Positions 49,303-57,183 of a stretch of DNA of 64,000 bases are shown here, in pieces. The number at the start of each line of letters is the position of its first letter. Within the stretch, counting starts at the first letter, position 1. The translations under genes and the position numbers were made by a program. Where the stretch lies: positions 43,927 to 107,926 of the forward strand of contig JAJDAJ010000017.1 of NCBI GenBank assembly GCA_029261925.1. The letters run 5' to 3'. The notes beneath the pieces are model-generated. The model made no database searches. It was not told the DNA's origin and saw nothing but the letters and a program-made list of their open reading frames with translations. The DNA comes from Deltaproteobacteria bacterium. Lineage in GTDB: Bacteria; Myxococcota_A; UBA9160; SZUA-336.

Positions 49303-49686
49303 ATGGCGGATCCGAACTTCATCGAGATGGACCCCGGGCTGCGCGAGCGGCTGGAGAAGTTCCGCGAGGAGCACGACGGCGAGGCCATCGGCGGCGTCGG
49401 CACGAAGCTGCTGCTCGAGGACGACGACATCAAGGTCTGGGAGATGATCCTCGAGCCCGGGCAGGCCAGCGACCTGCACGAGCACCTGTACGACTACATC
49501 CTGGTGATCCACAGCGGCGACATGGTCGCGGGCGTACCGCCGAAGAGCACGGGTCAGGATCCGTTCGTGGCGCGCATCCCCGGGGGCGGCAACACCGTGC
49601 GCATCCCGAAGGGCGGCGTCGAGTGGGCCGTGAACGTGGGCGAGCAGACCTACTCGGAGACGCTGATCGAGCTGAAGAAGTCCTGA
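49303..49686 (+). CDS. Small cupin-fold protein
   Basis: 127-aa single cupin. VWEMILEPGQASDLHEHLYDYILVIHSGDM gives motif 1 with His/His and a Tyr-Asp in place of the usual Glu. VRIPKGGVEWAVNVGEQTYSE forms the second part, in which the His of motif 2 appears replaced by Trp. The metal site may therefore be incomplete. ATG 49303 has GGGAG about 8 bases upstream. It is the last gene of the 47792-49686 group and converges on an SDR through a shared hairpin. Confidence 0.85.
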   Translation: MADPNFIEMDPGLRERLEKFREEHDGEAIGGVGTKLLLEDDDIKVWEMILEPGQASDLHEHLYDYILVIHSGDMVAGVPPKSTGQDPFVARIPGGGNTVRIPKGGVEWAVNVGEQTYSETLIELKKS

Positions 49687-49707
49687 GGCCCACGGGGCGC
49701 CTCAGGA
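49681..49707. terminator. Bidirectional hairpin carrying both stop codons
   Basis: TCCTGAGGC (49681-49689) pairs perfectly with GCCTCAGGA (49699-49707) around a 9-base loop. The left arm holds the TGA of the cupin gene (49684-49686), and the right arm holds the TGA of the opposing SDR gene (49702-49704, minus strand). No U-tract. Confidence 0.55.
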
Positions 49708-50556
49708 GCGCTCCATGCGGTCGAAGGCTCGCTCGATCCGGGCGTGGCGCGAGCGGACCTGCTCGACGTATCCGCCGTGGGTGACGATGTAGGGCTCGTC
49801 GGCGAGCAGCTCGTCGATCAGGTTCCGCGTGGCGTGCTCGGGCGTGACCACGACCGGAACGTCGTCCCCGGCGCCGCTCCCCGCCAGCATGGCCTCGATG
49901 TCGTCGGGCAGGGTCACCGACGGCCCGAGCTCCGCGGGTCGGGCCAGCACGCTGCTCTCGAGGTGGCGGGTGCTCATGCCGTCGGGGAAGAGGATCGACA
50001 CGCCGATGCCCTCGTCGGCGAGCTCCAGCCGGAGCGTCTCGCCGAAGCCGACCAGCGCGAGCTTGCTGGCGTTGTAGGCGCCCAGGCGGACGCCCGGCCT
50101 GAGCGCCGCCGACGAGGCCGTGAGAACGATGCGCCGGAAGCCCTGGCGTCGCCGCATCAGCGGCAGGAAGCAGCTCACGCTGCGCACGACGCCGAGCACG
50201 TTCACGTCGAGGACCCAGCGCCAGTCCTCCTCGGTCAGGCGCTCGATCGCCCCGAACTGCTGCACACCGACGTTCGCGCAGAGCACGTCGCAGGCCCCGA
50301 GCCGGGCGGCGACCTGCTCGGCCGCGCGCGCCAGTGAGTCGCGATCGCCCACGTCCACGGCGCAGGCGAGCGTCTCGATGCCGGGCCCCGAGAGCTCCGC
50401 GGCGCGGGCCGCGGCCCGCTCCGCATCGATGTCGAGCACGGCCACGTGCATCCCGGCGCCGGCCAGGCGCGCCGCCAGGGCGGCGCCCAGCCCCGAGCCG
50501 CCGCCGGTCACGACGCCGACGCGCCCCCGCAGATCCGCCCGCGTGTACTGGCTCAA
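49702..50556 (-). CDS. SDR-family oxidoreductase
   Basis: 284-aa SDR. TGGGSGLG, NVG in place of NNAG (CANVGVQQF), Ser in LTASSAAL and Tyr/Lys in YNASK. VAVLDID favours NAD(H). An extended C-terminal lid (LPDDIEAMLAGSGAGDDVP...) matches SDRs with large lipid-like substrates. The start is assigned to TTG 50556 (MSQYTRADLRGRV), because GAGG lies 8 bases upstream and the frame before it has no family similarity; the very long in-frame extension is antisense to the CoA-transferase. It is divergent from the fused CoA-transferase at 50650. Confidence 0.87.
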   Translation of the reverse strand: MSQYTRADLRGRVGVVTGGGSGLGAALAARLAGAGMHVAVLDIDAERAAARAAELSGPGIETLACAVDVGDRDSLARAAEQVAARLGACDVLCANVGVQQFGAIERLTEEDWRWVLDVNVLGVVRSVSCFLPLMRRRQGFRRIVLTASSAALRPGVRLGAYNASKLALVGFGETLRLELADEGIGVSILFPDGMSTRHLESSVLARPAELGPSVTLPDDIEAMLAGSGAGDDVPVVVTPEHATRNLIDELLADEPYIVTHGGYVEQVRSRHARIERAFDRMERS

Positions 50557-50636
50557 TCCGGTCGCCTCATGGGCAGCCCTTGTACACCGGGGGCCGGCGC
50601 GTGACCAGCGGGGGCCCGGACGGAGCGCCGCGCGTG

Positions 50637-50642
50637 TAAGCT
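50637..50642 (+). promoter_or_regulatory. TAAGCT hexamer, probable -10 of a leaderless mRNA
   Basis: TAAGCT ends 7 bases before ATG 50650 of the fused CoA-transferase; no Shine-Dalgarno is present. Confidence 0.45.
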
Positions 50643-50649
50643 CCGGGTC

Positions 50650-53118
50650 ATGAGTGATGCGCTCGCCGGTCTCCGGGTGCTCGACCTGACGCAGGGCATC
50701 GCGGGACCGTTCGGCGTCAAGCAGCTCGCCGACCACGGCGCCGACGTGATCAAGATCGAGCGGCCGGGGCTGGGCGACGTGATGCGGCGCGCCGGTCCGT
50801 TTCCCGGCGACGAGCCCCATCCCGAGCGCAGCGGCCTGTTCCTGTACCTGAACACGGGCCGCCGCAGCGTCGAGATCGACCTCACGCGGGCAGACGGTCG
50901 CGCGCACCTCGATCGCCTCGTGCAGGGCTCCCACCTGCTGATCCACGGCTTGCGTCCGTCGACCCGCGCACGTCTGGGCCTCGACTGGGAGCGCCTGCAC
51001 GCGCTGCAGCCGTCGCTGAGCATGATCTCGGTCTCGGGCTTCGGTCAGGACGGTCCGTACCGGGACTGGGAGCTGACCGAGCTCACCTGCTTCGCGCTGA
51101 CCGGCCCGATGTACCAGACGGGGCTGCCGGGTCGCGAGCCGCTGGGCTTCGCGGAGACCGCCACCCAGACGTTCGCCGGGCTGGCGCTGGCCAGCGCGGC
51201 GCTGGCGATGGCGATCGACGCGCAGCGCGGCGGCGGCGGTCACCACGTGGACTTCTCGATCGCCGAGGCCTTCCTGGCCGGCGGCGAGCGCCAGCCGCTG
51301 ACCTACGCCTACGCCGGCGACGTGCCGCAGCGCAGCGACGACGCCCTGCGCGCCCAGTACCTGGTCGGGGCCTACCCCTGCAAGGACGGCTACATCGCGG
51401 TCCAGGGCGTGGGCCGCGGCGAGTCCTGGTGGCCGCGGGTCTTCCGCATGATGGGCATGCCCGAGCTCTCCGACGATCCGCGCTTCGCCAGCGGCGCCGC
51501 CATCACCGAGAACAAGCCGGCGTTCGACGAGATCTGGCTGGCCTGGCTGGCGACGCATACCCGGGAGCAGGTCTTCGACGCCGCGGCCGCGGCACGCTTC
51601 CCGATCGCACCGGTGTACACGGCCGCCGACATCCACGCCGACCCGCACTTCGCGGAGCGCGGCTTCTTCGACGAGATCGAGCACCCCGAGGCCGGCAGGC
51701 TGCGCTACCCGGGTCCCCCGCTGCGCCTGCACGGCGCGCCCTGGCGCGCGCCGCGGCGCGCGCCGCTGCTCGGCGAGCACAGCTCCGAGGTGCTCGAAGC
51801 CCCGGCCGCAGCCGCGCCGCCGCTGGGGGCGGCGGGCGCGGGACCGGGGCCGGAGCTGCCGCTCGAGGGCGTGCGCGTGCTCGAGCTCGCCGAGGGCTGG
51901 GCCGGACCGATGACGGGAATGTGGCTGGGCGACCTGGGCGCGGAGGTGATCAAGGTCGAGGCCATGCAGCGCTTCGACCACGCGCGCGGCCCCGTCGAGG
52001 TTCCCGATGGCCTGCCCTCGTATCCCGGCGCCGTCGGCGGCCCGCGGCCGTACGACGTGAACAGCGCCTACGTGCAGGCCAATCGCAACAAGCGCGGCAT
52101 CACGATCGACCTCTCGCGCCCCGAGGGCGTGGCCCTGTTCAAGCGCCTGGTCGCGCTCTCGGACGTGGTGGTCACGAACATGGTGACCGGCGTGCCCGAG
52201 AAGATGGGCATCGGCTACGAGGTTCTGCGCGAGGTGCGGCCCGACCTGATCATGCTCACGTGCTCGGGCTACGGCGCGACCGGGCCCTACGCCACCCGCG
52301 TCACCATGGGCGGCGCCATGGACGGGATCGCGGGCTACACCTGGCTGCGTCACTACCCGGACCGGACACCGGACACCGTGAACTACAGCATGCACACCGA
52401 CGTGGTCGCCGGGATGGCCAACGCCATGGCCGTGCTGATCGCGATCTCCCAGCGCCTGCGCACGGGCCGGGGACAGCGCGTGGAGACGTCGGGCGTCGAG
52501 TCCTGCCTGCACCAGATCCCGGCCGCGCTGATGGACTTCGCCATCAACGGGCGTGCCCAGGGCGCCCGCGGAAACGCTCACCCGCGGATGTCGCCGCACG
52601 GCGTGTATCCCTGCGCGGGCCAGGACCGCTGGGTTGCGATCGCGGTGACCGACGACGATCGCTGGCGCGCGCTGCGCGCGGCCGTGGGCGATCCGGCCTG
52701 GGCGCGCGACGCGCGCTTCGACGCGGCGGAGGGGCGCGTGCGCCACCGCGCCGAGCTCGATGCGGCGCTGGGCGAGCACACGCGCACCCGCGACGCCATC
52801 GAGCTGATGGGCGAGCTGCAGCAGCGCGGCGTCGCCGCGGCGGCGGTCCACGACGCCGCCGAGCACGCGAGCGATCCGCACTGGCGGGCGCGCGGCATGT
52901 ACCAGACGACGGAGCTACCGGGATACGGAAGCTTTCCCCTGCTGACCTCGCCCTGGATCGTCGACGGCCGGCGCCTGGGCGTGCGCCTGCCGCCGCCGCC
53001 GCTCGGCGCCCACAATCGCGAGGTGCTGGGTGGGCTGCTGGGCCTGACGGACTCGGAGCTCGCCGCACTCGCGGACCAGGAGCTGATCGGCGACGCGCCG
53101 CTGCACCACGAGCTCTGA
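50650..53118 (+). CDS. Tandem-fused class III CoA-transferase with Asp-to-Glu change in the second domain
   Basis: 822-aa protein of two CaiB/BaiF domains (about residues 1-395 and 405-822; the second begins at LEGVRVLELAEGWAG) joined by an Ala/Pro/Gly-rich linker. Domain 1 keeps the catalytic Asp201 (HHVDFSI). In domain 2 the aligned residue is Glu612 (QRVETSG), so this half may be inactive or altered. As these enzymes dimerise by interlocking, the fusion may mimic a BbsEF-type heterodimer with one active half (inference). Expression looks leaderless. A further single-domain CoA-transferase and a crotonase follow on the same strand. Confidence 0.91.
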   Translation: MSDALAGLRVLDLTQGIAGPFGVKQLADHGADVIKIERPGLGDVMRRAGPFPGDEPHPERSGLFLYLNTGRRSVEIDLTRADGRAHLDRLVQGSHLLIHGLRPSTRARLGLDWERLHALQPSLSMISVSGFGQDGPYRDWELTELTCFALTGPMYQTGLPGREPLGFAETATQTFAGLALASAALAMAIDAQRGGGGHHVDFSIAEAFLAGGERQPLTYAYAGDVPQRSDDALRAQYLVGAYPCKDGYIAVQGVGRGESWWPRVFRMMGMPELSDDPRFASGAAITENKPAFDEIWLAWLATHTREQVFDAAAAARFPIAPVYTAADIHADPHFAERGFFDEIEHPEAGRLRYPGPPLRLHGAPWRAPRRAPLLGEHSSEVLEAPAAAAPPLGAAGAGPGPELPLEGVRVLELAEGWAGPMTGMWLGDLGAEVIKVEAMQRFDHARGPVEVPDGLPSYPGAVGGPRPYDVNSAYVQANRNKRGITIDLSRPEGVALFKRLVALSDVVVTNMVTGVPEKMGIGYEVLREVRPDLIMLTCSGYGATGPYATRVTMGGAMDGIAGYTWLRHYPDRTPDTVNYSMHTDVVAGMANAMAVLIAISQRLRTGRGQRVETSGVESCLHQIPAALMDFAINGRAQGARGNAHPRMSPHGVYPCAGQDRWVAIAVTDDDRWRALRAAVGDPAWARDARFDAAEGRVRHRAELDAALGEHTRTRDAIELMGELQQRGVAAAAVHDAAEHASDPHWRARGMYQTTELPGYGSFPLLTSPWIVDGRRLGVRLPPPPLGAHNREVLGGLLGLTDSELAALADQELIGDAPLHHEL

Positions 53119-53154
53119 CATACTCGTCGTGCGCCGGCGTTCGCGGAGGTCCTG

Positions 53155-54393
53155 ATGCCCGAGCCACTGGAGGGAATCCGGGTCGTGGAGATGGCCCTGG
53201 CCATCCAGGGTCCGGCCGCAGCGCTGTACCTGCGCGACATGGGCGCCGACGTGATCAAGGTCGAGGCGCCGGGCGGCGATGCCAGCCGCTTCCATCGCGG
53301 CGTGCACAATCGCGAGCCCATGGACGAATGGGGCCCGCAGTTCGCGGCCGCGAACCGCGGCAAGCGCTCGGTCGCGCTCGACGTCAAGCACGCGGCGGGG
53401 CGCGAGGCGATCGCTCGCCTGATCGACGGCGCTGACGTCTTCGTGAGCAACTACCGCGAGGCCGCGCTGGCGCGCCTGGGCCTGGACGAGGACTCGCTGC
53501 GCGCCCGCAACCCGCGCCTGATCTACGCGATCGCCACCGGGTTCGGCGCCGCGGGCCCGGACGCCGGCAAGGCCATGGTCGACGGCGCCGGGCAGGCGCG
53601 CGGAGGCCTGGCGCACGTGACCGGCGACCCGCGCGGTGCGCGGGCCCTGCCCGGGGCCGCGATCGCGGACAGCGCCGGCTCCATGCAGCTCGCACTGGGC
53701 ATCCTCACGGCGCTGATCGCGCGCGACCGCCACGGCACGGGTCAGCGCGTGGACGCGTCGTCGTACGGCGGCCAGCTCTGGCTGCAGATGTGGGAGCTCA
53801 CCCATCAGTCGCTCACCGGCCACGAGCTCACGCGTCAGGGCGGGCATCACCCGCTCGTGCCGGGCACCTACGGCACCTACGAGACCGCCGATGGTCACGC
53901 CATCTTCCTGGCCTTCCCGCTGACCGAGGCGTCCTGGCAGGCGTTCTGCGCGTTCGCGGGCTTCGCGGAGCTGGGAACCGACGAGCGCTGGAACAGCCTG
54001 GAGAAGCGGTCGGGTGGGCGCGGAGATCCCGACGGCGCGATCGCCAACGAGCTTCGGCCGCTGCTGCGCCGCGCCTTCGCGGGGCGTGCGCTCGACGAGT
54101 GGGAGGCGTTCCTGGCCTCCGAGCCCGAGATCATCTGGGAGCGGGTGCGCAGCTATGCCGACGTGCTCGCCGACCCGCAGGCCGTGGCCAACGGCTACGT
54201 GGTCGACATGGAGCTGCCGGGGCTCGGCCGGCGCCGCGTGCTGGGCAATCCCGTGCGTTTGGGCGAGACGCCCGGATCGGTCAAGGGGCCCCCGCCGGGT
54301 CTCGGCGAGCACACCGACGAGGTGCTCCGCGAGCTGGGCTACGCCGGCCCCGAGCTCGCGGAGCTGCTCGAGCACGCGCGCAAGGCGCGCTGA
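53155..54393 (+). CDS. Class III CoA-transferase (CaiB/BaiF family)
   Basis: 412-aa single-domain CoA-transferase. GIRVVEMALAIQGPAAALYLRDMGADVIKVE opens the protein, the catalytic Asp200 lies in GQRVDASSY, and LGEHTDEVLRELG closes it. It would exchange CoA between carboxylic acids. GGAGG lies 5 bases before ATG 53155, and CATACT at 53119-53124 could be a -10 sequence. It is 36 bases after the fused CoA-transferase and 16 before the crotonase gene, so they are likely one operon handling CoA esters. Confidence 0.92.
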   Translation: MPEPLEGIRVVEMALAIQGPAAALYLRDMGADVIKVEAPGGDASRFHRGVHNREPMDEWGPQFAAANRGKRSVALDVKHAAGREAIARLIDGADVFVSNYREAALARLGLDEDSLRARNPRLIYAIATGFGAAGPDAGKAMVDGAGQARGGLAHVTGDPRGARALPGAAIADSAGSMQLALGILTALIARDRHGTGQRVDASSYGGQLWLQMWELTHQSLTGHELTRQGGHHPLVPGTYGTYETADGHAIFLAFPLTEASWQAFCAFAGFAELGTDERWNSLEKRSGGRGDPDGAIANELRPLLRRAFAGRALDEWEAFLASEPEIIWERVRSYADVLADPQAVANGYVVDMELPGLGRRRVLGNPVRLGETPGSVKGPPPGLGEHTDEVLRELGYAGPELAELLEHARKAR

Positions 54394-54409
54394 GGAGGAC
54401 CCGAGCCGC

Positions 54410-55207
54410 ATGGAGCTCGAGACGCTGCTGTACGAGACGCGCGACCGCGTCGCGATCATCACGCTGAACCGGCCCGAGCGGCTCAACGCCATCAACACCG
54501 CCATGTCGCGGGAGCTGCCGCTCGCCTGGCGCGAGGTGATGCGCGACCCCGACGTGGTCTGCGCCATCCTCACGGGCGCGGGTGACCGGGCGCTTTGCAC
54601 CGGCTTCGACATGCACGACTTCGCGAGCGGCCGGACCGACGTGGGCGACCCGGCCGAGGCCGGGAGCCTGTCGGCCGTGCGCTTCACCGCGCTGCAGAAC
54701 CGCTGCTGGAAGCCGGTGATCACCGCGGTCAACGGCATGGCGACCGGCGGCGGCATGCACTTCGTGGCCGGGAGTGACCTGGTCGTGGCCGCCGAGCACG
54801 CCGAGTTCTTCGAGAACCACGTGGCGGTCGGTATGATGTCGGGCCTGGAGCCGGTCTCGCTGCTCCGGCGCATGCCCCTCGAGGCCGTGATGCGCCTGTC
54901 GCTGCTCGGCGGCGCCGAGCGCATGAGTGCGCGGCGCGCCCACGAGCTGGGGCTGGTCGGCGACGTGCTCCCCGCCGACCAGGTCATGCCGCGCGCGCTC
55001 GAGCTGGCGGAGAAGATCGCCCGGAGCTCGCCCGCCGCGCTCATGGCCACCAAGCGCTCGATCTGGGAGAGCCTCGACCACGGCCTGTCCGCCGCGCTCG
55101 AGAACACCTGGTCGATCATGCGCGAGCACACCGCACACCCCGACGCGACCGAGGGCCCGCGCGCCTTCGCGGCGAAGCGCGCGCCGGCGTGGCGGCCAGT
55201 GGAGTAG
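54410..55207 (+). CDS. Crotonase-fold enoyl-CoA hydratase/isomerase-like protein
   Basis: 265-aa crotonase-superfamily protein. ITLNRPERLNAIN and the oxyanion-loop segment ALCTGFDMHDF are clear. In ATGGGMHFVAGSD the first hydratase Glu is His, and the second position (FFENHVAVGMM) is also non-acidic, so it is probably not a simple hydratase. The SLLRRMPLEAVMRLSLLGGAERMSARRA continuation is standard for family members in acyl-CoA loci. AGGAGG lies 11 bases before ATG 54410. It follows two CoA-transferase genes and likely acts on their thioester product. Confidence 0.88.
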   Translation: MELETLLYETRDRVAIITLNRPERLNAINTAMSRELPLAWREVMRDPDVVCAILTGAGDRALCTGFDMHDFASGRTDVGDPAEAGSLSAVRFTALQNRCWKPVITAVNGMATGGGMHFVAGSDLVVAAEHAEFFENHVAVGMMSGLEPVSLLRRMPLEAVMRLSLLGGAERMSARRAHELGLVGDVLPADQVMPRALELAEKIARSSPAALMATKRSIWESLDHGLSAALENTWSIMREHTAHPDATEGPRAFAAKRAPAWRPVE

Positions 55208-55250
55208 GGTCGGCCGTGGACCTCCACCCGAGCGCAGCCGGGGCCCGTAG

Positions 55251-55463
55251 ATGAGCCAGCCCTTGCTGGAGCGCGATCACTCACACGCCTGCTGCGAGGC
55301 GCTGGGTGCCACCCGGGTGCAGGGGCAGGTCTTCTTGGCGCTCGGCTTCCTCGAGTGGCAGCGCATCCACTCGACCGCGCCCCTGCTCGAGCGCTACGAG
55401 GAGCGGGCGCGCCGCAACCTGGAGACGGCGATCGCGGCGCTCCAGCAGGAGGATCCGTCATGA
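55251..55463 (+). CDS. Small protein of unknown function, coupled to the PanE-like gene
   Basis: 70-aa protein. The N-terminal part contains HSHACC (about residues 10-15), a possible metal or heme site, followed by amphipathic helices (GQVFLALGFLEWQRI, then YEERARRNLETAIAALQQ). No signal peptide. I recognise no family. Support comes from its ATGA overlap with the PanE-like gene at 55460 and the presence of an AGGAGG near its 3' end serving that gene. It may be a small partner of the downstream reductase, or a chance ORF. Confidence 0.55.
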   Translation: MSQPLLERDHSHACCEALGATRVQGQVFLALGFLEWQRIHSTAPLLERYEERARRNLETAIAALQQEDPS

Positions 55464-56440
55464 GGTTCGTGATTCACGGGGCAGGTGCGGTCGGCGGGGT
55501 GATCGGTGCACGGCTGCACGCGACCGGTCACGACGTGCTCCTGATCGCGCGCGGCGCCCACCTCGACGCGATCCGCGCGAACGGCCTGAGCCTCGTGACC
55601 GCGGAGGGCCGCTCGGTGCAGCGCGTGCCGGCGGTCGGTCACCCGCGCGAGGCAGAGCTGCGCGAGGGAGACGTGGTGCTGCTCGCGATGAAGACGCAGC
55701 ACACCGCGGCCGCCCTGGCGGACCTGCAGGAGAGCAGCGAGCTCGACCTGCCCGTGGTCTGCGCGCAGAACGGCGTCGAGAGCGAGCGCCTGGCGGCGCG
55801 CCTGTTCTCGCGCGTGTACGGCATGGTGGTCTGGCTGCCGGCGAACTTCCTCGAGCCCGGCGAGGTGGTCGCCGCGTCGGCCCCGACCCTGGGCTGCCTG
55901 GACGCGGGCTGCTGGCCCACGGGGACCGACGACCGGATCGCGGAGGTGACCGCGGCGCTCGACCGCAGCGGCTTCAGCGCGCGGCCCGACCCGGCGATCC
56001 CGCGCTGGAAGTACCACAAGCTGCTGTCGAACATCTTCAACGCCATCCCCGCGGTGCTCGGCCCCGACGTGGACGCGGGCGACCTCGCCCGGCGGGTGCG
56101 CGACGAGGCGCTGGCCTGCTATGCGGCCGCGGGCATCGAGGTGGTCTCCGAGCAGGAGGCGGCCGCGCGCCGCAAGGAGGCCGACGTGCGCGTGATCCAG
56201 ATCGAGGGCAAGCAGCGCATCGTCGGCTCGTCCTGGCAGAGCCTGGTGCGCGGTACCGGGAACATCGAGACGGACTACCTCAACGGCGAGATCGCCCTGC
56301 TGGGGCGCCTGCACGGCGTGCCCGCGCCCTGCAACCGTGCGCTCCAGCTCGCGGCGCGGCGGCTGGCGGCGCGTCGCCAGCCGCCGGGCAGCATGACGCT
56401 CGGCCAGCTCGAGGAGCTCGTGCGAGGGGCGGGCGGGTAA
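55460..56440 (+). CDS. PanE/ApbA-family 2-dehydropantoate 2-reductase-like protein
   Basis: 326-aa two-domain ketopantoate-reductase-family protein. The Rossmann motif GAGAVGGVIG (about residues 7-16) binds NADPH. LLAMKTQHTAAAL, and RWKYHKLLSNIFNAIPAV with the catalytic Lys, follow in the usual order. Family members reduce 2-keto acids such as ketopantoate. Position in a CoA-transferase/crotonase run suggests another branched 2-keto acid, or simply pantothenate supply for CoA. AGGAGG precedes ATG 55460, which overlaps the stop of the small upstream gene. Confidence 0.87.
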   Translation: MRFVIHGAGAVGGVIGARLHATGHDVLLIARGAHLDAIRANGLSLVTAEGRSVQRVPAVGHPREAELREGDVVLLAMKTQHTAAALADLQESSELDLPVVCAQNGVESERLAARLFSRVYGMVVWLPANFLEPGEVVAASAPTLGCLDAGCWPTGTDDRIAEVTAALDRSGFSARPDPAIPRWKYHKLLSNIFNAIPAVLGPDVDAGDLARRVRDEALACYAAAGIEVVSEQEAAARRKEADVRVIQIEGKQRIVGSSWQSLVRGTGNIETDYLNGEIALLGRLHGVPAPCNRALQLAARRLAARRQPPGSMTLGQLEELVRGAGG

Positions 56441-56519
56441 CCTCCGTGTGGGCGCCGGCATCGAGCCAGGACGGGCGCGGGGCGCCCGGTGCGCCGTGCA
56501 GGCGCGAGAGGAGCGGGTG

Positions 56520-57128
56520 ATGATCCGGATCCACGGCGAGGCGCAGTCGCGCGCCATGCGACCCCTGTGGCTGCTCGAGGAGCTCGGCCTCGAGTACGAG
56601 CACGTGAAGACGAGCTTCTCGAGCGGCGAGACGCGCGCGCCCGCCTTCCTGAAGCTCAATCCCAACGGGCACGTACCGGTCCTGGAGGACGGGGGCCTGG
56701 TGCTCTGGGAGTCCATGGCGATCAACCTCTACCTCGCCGCGAAGTACGGCGCGGGCGGGCTCTGGCCCGCGAGCGAGCGCGCGCGCGCCCTGGCCCTGCA
56801 GTGGACCTTCTGGGCCATGACCGAGTGCGAGGCCCACGCGCTCACCTGCCTGCTGCACCGCGCGGGCCTGCCCGAGGCGCAGCGAGACGCGGACCAGGCC
56901 GACGCCGCGGAGCAGGCCCTCCAGGGCCCGCTCGGGGTGCTCGACTCCCACCTGAAGGGGCGCGAGTGGCTCGTCGGTGACGGGTTCGACATCGCGGATC
57001 TCAACGTGGCTGCGGTGCTGAGCTGGACACGCCCCGGGCGGGTCGACCTGAAGTCCTTCCCCGGGGCCGCGGCCTGGCTCAAGCGCTGCACGGGTCGCCC
57101 GGGCTTCAAGGCCGCGCTGGCTCGCTGA
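56520..57128 (+). CDS. Glutathione S-transferase-family protein
   Basis: 202-aa GST. The N-terminal thioredoxin-like domain has IHGEAQSRAMRPLWLLEELGLEYE, LNPNGHVPVLEDG (cis-Pro) and LWESMAINLYLA (Glu-Ser for glutathione binding). An all-helical C-terminal domain ends in IADLNVAAVLSW, the N-capping box. Ser in the AQSRAMR stretch could be catalytic. AGGAG at 56509-56513 is six bases before ATG 56520. It follows the PanE-like gene by 79 bases and precedes the tRNA gene. It may conjugate an electrophile or isomerise a ring-cleavage product. Confidence 0.9.
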   Translation: MIRIHGEAQSRAMRPLWLLEELGLEYEHVKTSFSSGETRAPAFLKLNPNGHVPVLEDGGLVLWESMAINLYLAAKYGAGGLWPASERARALALQWTFWAMTECEAHALTCLLHRAGLPEAQRDADQADAAEQALQGPLGVLDSHLKGREWLVGDGFDIADLNVAAVLSWTRPGRVDLKSFPGAAAWLKRCTGRPGFKAALAR

Positions 57129-57143
57129 CGGCCCGGCGTTTGC

Positions 57144-57149
57144 TAGTCT
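57144..57149 (+). promoter_or_regulatory. TAGTCT -10-like hexamer before the tRNA gene
   Basis: TAGTCT preceded by TGC (an extended -10 look) at 57144-57149, 34 bases before the mature tRNA 5' end. No -35 is evident. Confidence 0.35.
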
Positions 57150-57183
57150 TCGGCGCCCACGCGGGCACTCCCGCGGGGCCCGC

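Noticed and set aside
50557..52881. In-frame upstream extension of the SDR at 49702 (over 700 extra codons)
   Set aside because: Lies antisense to the fused CoA-transferase and has no SDR or other family features; SDR similarity begins at TTG 50556.
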